From positions 1 to 9,109 of the forward strand of contig DATAXP010000012.1 in NCBI GenBank assembly GCA_036272935.1: a stretch of DNA of 9,109 bases, given 5' to 3'. This stretch comes from DATAXP01 sp036272935. GTDB taxonomy: Bacteria > Planctomycetota > Planctomycetia > Pirellulales > PNKZ01. The first letter of the stretch is position 1; the number at the start of each line of letters is the position of its first letter. The notes beneath the pieces were generated by a model. It saw only the letters and a list, made by a program, of their open reading frames with translations. It did no database searches and had not been told where the DNA came from. Below, piece by piece: positions 4,829-9,109 of this stretch. Both the position numbers and the translations under genes were made by a program.

Positions 4829-7261
4829 GTGTTGAATTCCAAGCAGTTTGCCCAAGCGCTCGTCGCTGCCGGTGTGATGAGCGCGACGCAGGTCAAGCGG
4901 CTTTGGGACGAACTTCCTCAAGCACAACGCTCGGGCGATCCACGCACTTTTTCGGACGTCCTGGTCCGCGATGGCTTGCTGACCGAATATCAGGCGGCGC
5001 AGGCGCTCGACGGGCGCGCAGCGTCGCTGGTCATGGGCGAATACCTCATTCTCGATCGACTCGGCGCCGGCGGCATGGGGCAAGTGTTCAAGGCGCAGCA
5101 CCGACGCATGGAGCGTTTGGTGGCGTTGAAGCTCATCGCTCCCATAGCGTTAAAAGACCAAGCGGCCGTGCGTCGCTTCCGCCGCGAAGTAAAGGCAGCC
5201 GCCAAGCTGCTGCACCCGAACATCGTCACCGCGTTCGATGCCGGAGAAAGCGCCGGCGTCAAATTTTTGGTGATGGAATTAGTCGACGGCTGCGATCTGT
5301 CGACCCTGGTCAAGCAACACGGGCCATTGCCAGTGAAGCAGGCGGTGAGCTGCACGATGCAAGCCGCGTGCGCGTTGGCACATGCCCATGCCAAGGGGAT
5401 CGTGCACCGCGACATCAAGCCGGCCAATCTGCTGTTAGACAGCGAAGGGACAGTGAAGGTGCTCGACATGGGCCTGGCTCGGCTCGACCAGACGAGCGAC
5501 GACGGTTCGGATGATGGCCTCACGGGCACCGGCAACATCATGGGGACCGTCGACTACATGGCCCCCGAGCAGGCGCTCGACACGCGGCGTGCCGACGCCC
5601 GGGCCGACATCTACAGTCTCGGCTGCACGCTGTATTACTTGCTGACTGGCAAGAAAATGTACGAAGCCGAGACGGCGATGAAAAAGCTGATGGCCCACCA
5701 GCAGCAACCGATTCCGCCGCTGGTTGCCGCGCGCGACGAAGTGCCGGCGGCGCTCGACGAAGTGTTTCGCAAGATGGTCACCAAGCGGCCTGACGATCGA
5801 TATCAATCGGCCGATGAGTTGCTTGCGGCGCTGCGTGCCGTGGCACCGCAGGCGGAAGCAAGCCTCGGGGAAACGTCGCAGTTCACGCTCGATAGTCGGA
5901 GCGGCAGCCAGTCGCCCACGTTGAAGGCGTTCTTGGCGGGGCTCGATCGTACAGCAGCGGTCGCCGCGGTGCCGACGGTGGCTGCCGATACCGATCGTCA
6001 GCGCCAGACCGCGCAATCGCTGATCGTCGACGCAATGCCCGGCAGCGCATCGCGCCGGCGCGTGACGAGCCGCGGAGCATCGAATCGAACGCGGCCAAGG
6101 AAGGCAATCGTTGTGGGCGCCTCTGGGGCCATCGTGGCGATTGCTTTGGGAGCATGGGCGTTGCGATCCCAAAGCGCGGCGCCTGCGAAGATCGTGAAGA
6201 AAGTGATTCCGGCCTCCGCCACACTCCGGCAGCCGCCGCCGCTGGCCCGAGCACCGTTCAATGCGCGGGCAGCACGCGAGTACCAGCGCGCCTGGGCTGC
6301 ATTCCTCGGCACGCCCGTCGAAACTCGTAACTCGCTTGGGGCGAAAATGATCGTCATTCCCCCCGGCGAATTTCAGATGGGTTCTAGCGGAGACGACATC
6401 AAGCGGGCGGCGGAAGAATCGGACGATCCACCTGTGGCCATGCAGGTGCTCCGCGACGAGCTGCCGAAGCATTGGGTCCGGATTTCGCGTCCCTTCCTGG
6501 TCGGAGAAAATGAGACGACTGTCGGCCAATTCGCGCAATTCATTCGAGAAACGAATTTCGTCACGCTCGCCGAGAAAAATGGCAAGGCGATCGGCTGGAA
6601 TGAGAAAGATACCGATGCGGAAGATGCGGCCGGCAGCGCCGGCTTCAATTGGCGCAACGTCGGCTTCCCGCTTTCCGACGATCATCCTGCAACGTGCGTC
6701 GAATGGGAAGATGCCGTCGAATTCTGCAATTGGCTCAGCGCTCGCGAAAAACGGCCTGCGGCATACCGCAAGGACTTGCAACTTGGCTGGCAGCTGCTGG
6801 CGAACGACGGCTACCGGCTGCTGACCGAGGCAGAATGGGAATACGCTTGCCGTGCTGGAACGGAAACGTCGCGATTCTGGGGCGACCGCAAAGAGGATCG
6901 CGATATTTATGTCTGGCACCACGGTTCATATCAAACTCATCCAGTCGGCCAGAAAATGAGCAACGCGTTCGGGCTCAACGACATGCTCAGCAATGCAGGC
7001 GAGTGGTGCCATGACTACTATGCCGCGAACTACGCCGTCCATGCCGCGGGGGCCGTCGACCCCACGAGCACCGCACCGACGAGTTCAAAGTCGCACGTGC
7101 GACGAGGCGCCAACGCAGCGTTCTACCACATTCGCAGCGCCCATCGTGAAGGGTACAGCCACGGCAAGTACAATGTCGGTTTTCGCGTCGTGCGCACGGT
7201 GACCCTGCCGCCCGACGTCGCGCCGCTGCCACCGCCCGTCTGGCAAGCCGATACGAAGTGA
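4829..7261 (+). CDS. Membrane Ser/Thr protein kinase with C-terminal FGE-like (sulfatase-modifying-factor) domain
   Basis: This 810-residue protein has an N-terminal helical module (about 1-65), often seen before planctomycete kinases, and a complete Hanks-type kinase domain (about 72-340). The kinase domain shows the glycine loop LGAGGMGQV (78-86), Lys101 in VALK, helix-C Glu120, HRDIKPANLL (193-202, catalytic Asp195), DMG in place of DFG (213-215) and APE (245-247). A basic linker (408-425) precedes one transmembrane segment (about 426-445), which puts the kinase in the cytoplasm and the C-terminus outside. The outer part (about 503-790) is an FGE-sulfatase fold: MIVIPPGEFQMGSS, ETTVGQFAQF, RLLTEAEWEYACRAGTET, LSNAGEWCHDYY and YNVGFRVVRT. 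The active-site Cys pair near the C-terminus is replaced (RRGANAAFYHIRSAHR), so it probably binds a ligand rather than making formylglycine. GTG at 4829 is chosen because GGGG is 8 nt upstream; TTG at 4832 is possible. The stop lies 7 nt before the lyase gene. Confidence 0.88.
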   Translation: MLNSKQFAQALVAAGVMSATQVKRLWDELPQAQRSGDPRTFSDVLVRDGLLTEYQAAQALDGRAASLVMGEYLILDRLGAGGMGQVFKAQHRRMERLVALKLIAPIALKDQAAVRRFRREVKAAAKLLHPNIVTAFDAGESAGVKFLVMELVDGCDLSTLVKQHGPLPVKQAVSCTMQAACALAHAHAKGIVHRDIKPANLLLDSEGTVKVLDMGLARLDQTSDDGSDDGLTGTGNIMGTVDYMAPEQALDTRRADARADIYSLGCTLYYLLTGKKMYEAETAMKKLMAHQQQPIPPLVAARDEVPAALDEVFRKMVTKRPDDRYQSADELLAALRAVAPQAEASLGETSQFTLDSRSGSQSPTLKAFLAGLDRTAAVAAVPTVAADTDRQRQTAQSLIVDAMPGSASRRRVTSRGASNRTRPRKAIVVGASGAIVAIALGAWALRSQSAAPAKIVKKVIPASATLRQPPPLARAPFNARAAREYQRAWAAFLGTPVETRNSLGAKMIVIPPGEFQMGSSGDDIKRAAEESDDPPVAMQVLRDELPKHWVRISRPFLVGENETTVGQFAQFIRETNFVTLAEKNGKAIGWNEKDTDAEDAAGSAGFNWRNVGFPLSDDHPATCVEWEDAVEFCNWLSAREKRPAAYRKDLQLGWQLLANDGYRLLTEAEWEYACRAGTETSRFWGDRKEDRDIYVWHHGSYQTHPVGQKMSNAFGLNDMLSNAGEWCHDYYAANYAVHAAGAVDPTSTAPTSSKSHVRRGANAAFYHIRSAHREGYSHGKYNVGFRVVRTVTLPPDVAPLPPPVWQADTK

Positions 7262-7268
7262 ACCGACG

Positions 7269-8603
7269 ATGCAGAAACTTTATGCGTGGCTGCTGTGTTC
7301 CGTCGGTATGTCCACATCGGCAGTCGCCGCCGCCACGCTGCCCGCCTTCCCCGGCGCCGAGGGGTGCGGCTCGACAACCCCCGGCGGCCGCGGCGGCCGC
7401 GTGCTCTTCGTTACCAACCTCGACGATTACAACCCCAAGAGCAAGCTCGGCCGGCCGATCCCCGGCAGCCTCCGCGCGGCGGTCGATGCCGAGGGGCCGC
7501 GCACCGTGGTGTTCCGTGTGTCGGGGATCATCGCATTGAAAGCGGGGCTCGTGATCTCGCAGCCGTATTTGACCATCGCCGGCCAGACGGCACCCGGCGA
7601 CGGCATCTGCCTGAAGAACTTCCCGTGCGTGGTGACGAGCCACGACGTGGTGATCCGTCACCTGCGCTTTCGACCCGGCGACAGCGCGGGCAAGGAGCTC
7701 GATGCGCTCGACGTGACCGGCGGAAACAACGTCGTGATCGACCATTGCTCGGCAAGCTGGAGCGTTGACGAAACGCTTTCGGTGACTGGCGCCGGCTGCA
7801 CGAACGTCACGGTCCAATGGTGCCTGATCGCCGAGAGCTTGAACAACAGCGTTCACCGCAAGGGGGAGCACGGCTACGGGTCGCTGGTGCGCACGGATGG
7901 CGACATCACGTTCCATCACAATATCTATGCGCATCACAAAACGCGCTGTCCGCGCCCGGGCACGTATGGCAGCGAGCGCGGCATCTGGTTCGACTTCCGC
8001 AACAACGTGATCTACGACTGGGTCAGCCCTGCCGGCTACACGAGCGAAGACCGCGCGACGCTCAACTACGTGGGCAACTATCTGAAGCCGGGGCCCTCGA
8101 CAATCAAGAGCGGCCGCAAGTTCGTGTTCAAGATCGGTGGGCCGGCCACCAAGATGTTCGTCGCCGACAACCTACTGGAAGGCGTCGATGCAGCCGCCGA
8201 TCCGTGGAAGCTGATCGACCGTGCGACGCCTGAGAATCGTCTGGCCGAACCGCTGGAATTGGCCGCGGTGCACACCGATCCGGCCGAAACGCTGCTGGCC
8301 AAGCTGCTGGCCGGCGCCGGGGCGACGTTGCCGGTGCGCGATGCGGTCGACCGGCGCATCGTCAACGAGATCGAGCACGGCACGGGCCGAGTGATCGATT
8401 CGCCGGCCGACGCGGGTGGCTGGCCGGAATATCGCTCCACCAAAGCGCCCGAGGACCGCGACGCCGATGGCATGCCCGACGCCTGGGAACTGCGGCACGG
8501 CCTCGATCCATCGAACCCCGACGACCGCCGCGCCGATGCCGACGCTGATGGCTACACAAACCTGGAAGAATACCTGAACGGCAGCGATTCGCCGATGCGG
8601 TAG
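7269..8603 (+). CDS. Secreted PL1-family pectate-lyase-like enzyme with C-terminal EF-hand-like repeats
   Basis: This 444-residue exported polysaccharide lyase probably cleaves polygalacturonate-type chains by beta-elimination. A signal peptide is present (1-21, ending SAVAA). The mature protein opens with FPGAEGCG and GGRGGRVLFVTNL, typical of PL1 proteins of environmental bacteria. It continues with right-handed beta-helix repeats including VVIRHLRFRPGD (127-138), DALDVTGGNNVVIDHCSASW (145-164, with Asp ligands for calcium) and HHKTRCPRP (222-230), whose Arg226 or Arg229 is the likely catalytic base. Two 12-residue EF-hand-like loops follow (396-407 and 423-434), each with Asp at 1, 3 and 5, Gly at 6 and Glu at 12. 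They resemble thrombospondin-3 or dockerin-like calcium modules. The gene starts 7 nt after the kinase stop, so it is probably translationally coupled. Substrate specificity within PL1 cannot be read from the sequence. Confidence 0.88.
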   Translation: MQKLYAWLLCSVGMSTSAVAAATLPAFPGAEGCGSTTPGGRGGRVLFVTNLDDYNPKSKLGRPIPGSLRAAVDAEGPRTVVFRVSGIIALKAGLVISQPYLTIAGQTAPGDGICLKNFPCVVTSHDVVIRHLRFRPGDSAGKELDALDVTGGNNVVIDHCSASWSVDETLSVTGAGCTNVTVQWCLIAESLNNSVHRKGEHGYGSLVRTDGDITFHHNIYAHHKTRCPRPGTYGSERGIWFDFRNNVIYDWVSPAGYTSEDRATLNYVGNYLKPGPSTIKSGRKFVFKIGGPATKMFVADNLLEGVDAAADPWKLIDRATPENRLAEPLELAAVHTDPAETLLAKLLAGAGATLPVRDAVDRRIVNEIEHGTGRVIDSPADAGGWPEYRSTKAPEDRDADGMPDAWELRHGLDPSNPDDRRADADADGYTNLEEYLNGSDSPMR

Positions 8604-8606
8604 AAG

Positions 8607-8621
8607 CCTGGCTTTGCCAGG
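8607..8621 (+). terminator. Hairpin just after the lyase stop codon
   Basis: CCTGGC (8607-8612) and GCCAGG (8616-8621) form a perfect 6-bp stem with a TTT loop, 3 nt after the stop codon. No T-tract follows, so it may stabilise the mRNA end rather than terminate as a classic intrinsic terminator. Confidence 0.4.
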
Positions 8622-8681
8622 TGCGGAAACGTGGCCGGCATGTTCGGTCCCTATTTCGCCCGCGAGAATTCCTTCAAGAAT

Positions 8682-8712
8682 TTGCTGGCATTTCGCCACC
8701 CCCCTTTATAGT
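8682..8712 (+). promoter_or_regulatory. Possible sigma70-type promoter for the truncated gene
   Basis: A TATAGT -10-like element lies at 8707-8712. It pairs with TTGCTG at 8682-8687 (19-bp spacer) or CTGGCA at 8685-8690 (16-bp spacer). Neither spacing is ideal. A start near 8719 would put the hairpin at 8717-8741 at the very 5' end of the transcript. The A/T run CTTTATA stands out in this GC-rich context. Confidence 0.3.
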
Positions 8713-8716
8713 GACG

Positions 8717-8741
8717 GCGACGCGACAAAATGTCGCGTCGC
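8717..8741. repeat. Perfect 11-bp hairpin upstream of the truncated gene
   Basis: GCGACGCGACA (8717-8727) and TGTCGCGTCGC (8731-8741) are exact inverted arms around an AAA loop, a very stable stem. It sits between the possible promoter and the ribosome binding site at 8798-8803. It may be a 5'-UTR stem (stability or control), a protein-binding palindrome, or a dispersed repeat. No T-tract follows, so a terminator role is unlikely. Confidence 0.6.
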
Positions 8742-8797
8742 GGCAATCGCGTGACGACCCGATGCGCCAGGCAGGCTCCTGAGACTCTGGGGGCGGC

Positions 8798-8803
8798 AAG
8801 GAG
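8798..8803 (+). promoter_or_regulatory. Strong Shine-Dalgarno site for the truncated gene
   Basis: AAGGAG lies 9 nt before the ATG at 8813. It defines the start of a short frame that would otherwise be overlooked and argues that the interrupted gene was real. Confidence 0.65.
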
Positions 8804-8812
8804 ACGGCGCAG

Positions 8813-8980
8813 ATGCAGGTCGACCTCCGCGCGCAGCAAGCGCGCGCAACTTCCTTTCTCGGCTTGTCGCTGCGCGACCGAGCCTGCTGGCCGGCATCTC
8901 TCCGACTCGTCATTCTCGCGGCACTCTACACGTGCGCCGCCGCCGCCCGTGCCGACACCACGCTCAGCACTAGCCCTTAA
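8813..8980 (+). pseudogene. 5' fragment of a secreted-protein gene interrupted by an IS
   Basis: From the ATG at 8813 the frame encodes 55 residues. There is an unusually long polar N-terminus (1-31), a hydrophobic core LVILAALYTCAAAA (32-45), and a likely signal-peptidase site after ARA (residue 47), then DTTLSTS. The host sequence ends at 8974; the IS end CCTTAA supplies the last codon (Pro) and an in-frame TAA (8978-8980). So only the signal peptide and seven mature residues remain. The rest of the gene would lie beyond the IS, outside the window. The product family cannot be told from this fragment. The strong ribosome binding site and the well-formed signal peptide support a genuine gene; an internal start nearer the hydrophobic core is possible. 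Confidence 0.6.
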
Positions 8981-9109
8981 ACAAGCGAAGGCCGACCGCG
9001 TGGAGTGGCGTTTTTTCCGGTCGGCATGAAGCGCAATGCCGAGTGGACCGACGCCAATCGGCGTGGTGGTGGAGATCGGATTGTGGTCGGGCATGGTCGA
9101 GTGCTTTCT
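8975..9109 (-). mobile_element. End of a second IS1380-like copy, inverted relative to the left copy
   Basis: These 135 bases are the reverse complement of 398-530 (133 bases), differing only by two extra single bases (T9044 and A9047). The element continues beyond the window, with its transposase expected on the minus strand. The junction at 8974/8975 is where similarity to the left copy stops. CTAG lies one base outside the end (8970-8973), as it does at the left copy (532-535). No transposase coding sequence is yet reached. Confidence 0.88.

Noticed and set aside
5435..6922. Long open frame (495 codons) on the minus strand
   Set aside because: It lies wholly opposite the kinase-FGE gene, whose + strand protein has clear conserved motifs. 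The minus frame is Arg/Ala/His rich with no recognisable domain, as expected for a shadow in GC-rich DNA.
8730..9029. 99-codon + strand frame running across the IS boundary
   Set aside because: Its start lies inside the 11-bp hairpin, it has no good ribosome binding site, it reads through the IS junction, and the overlapping frame from 8813 has a strong site and a signal peptide.

Overview
The window most resembles a chromosome segment from a GC-rich planctomycete, probably of the Pirellulales type. The reasons are a Ser/Thr kinase fused through one transmembrane segment to a formylglycine-generating-enzyme-like (FGE-like) domain, a secreted PL1 lyase with EF-hand-like C-terminal repeats, a von Willebrand factor A (VWA) protein with a carboxypeptidase-regulatory-like domain, and intergenic palindromes of a kind I recall from such genomes. 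The assignment is inferred from gene content; no rRNA or other taxonomic marker is present. No tRNA, rRNA or CRISPR array was seen.

Layout. Positions 1-530 are the 3' part of an IS1380-like insertion sequence, with the transposase C-terminus on the + strand. It directly abuts a perfect 25-bp inverted repeat (531-600). After a leader of about 150 nt come seven intact genes, all on the + strand: a secreted VWA protein (750-1883); a SelA-like protein that has lost the PLP-binding lysine (1926-3293); a 32-residue, very basic microprotein carrying a motif I recall from ribosomal protein bL37 (3414-3512); a FabZ-type dehydratase (3549-4070); tRNA m7G46 methyltransferase TrmB (4108-4752); a membrane Ser/Thr kinase with an extracytoplasmic FGE-like domain (4829-7261); and a secreted PL1 pectate-lyase-like enzyme (7269-8603). 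Gaps are mostly 7-76 nt, so much of this may be transcribed as one or two units. The main break is the 120-nt gap before the microprotein.

The last 500 bp hold a possible promoter, a strong 11-bp-stem hairpin, and the first 54 codons of a signal-peptide-bearing gene. That gene is cut off by a second IS end (8975-9109). This end is nearly identical to the left one but inverted, so two IS copies point tail to tail around about 8.4 kb of chromosomal genes.

How the genes relate: the microprotein, fabZ and trmB are housekeeping functions (ribosome, fatty acid synthesis, tRNA modification). The kinase and lyase are 7 nt apart and probably co-expressed, which suggests a link between envelope sensing and polysaccharide breakdown. 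The VWA protein and the SelA-like pseudoenzyme are probably co-transcribed, but their shared role is unknown. The items most worth follow-up are the bL37-like microprotein, the lysine-less SelA paralogue and the IS/palindrome/truncated-gene architecture. I saw no convincing defence system or other fully new multi-gene system.
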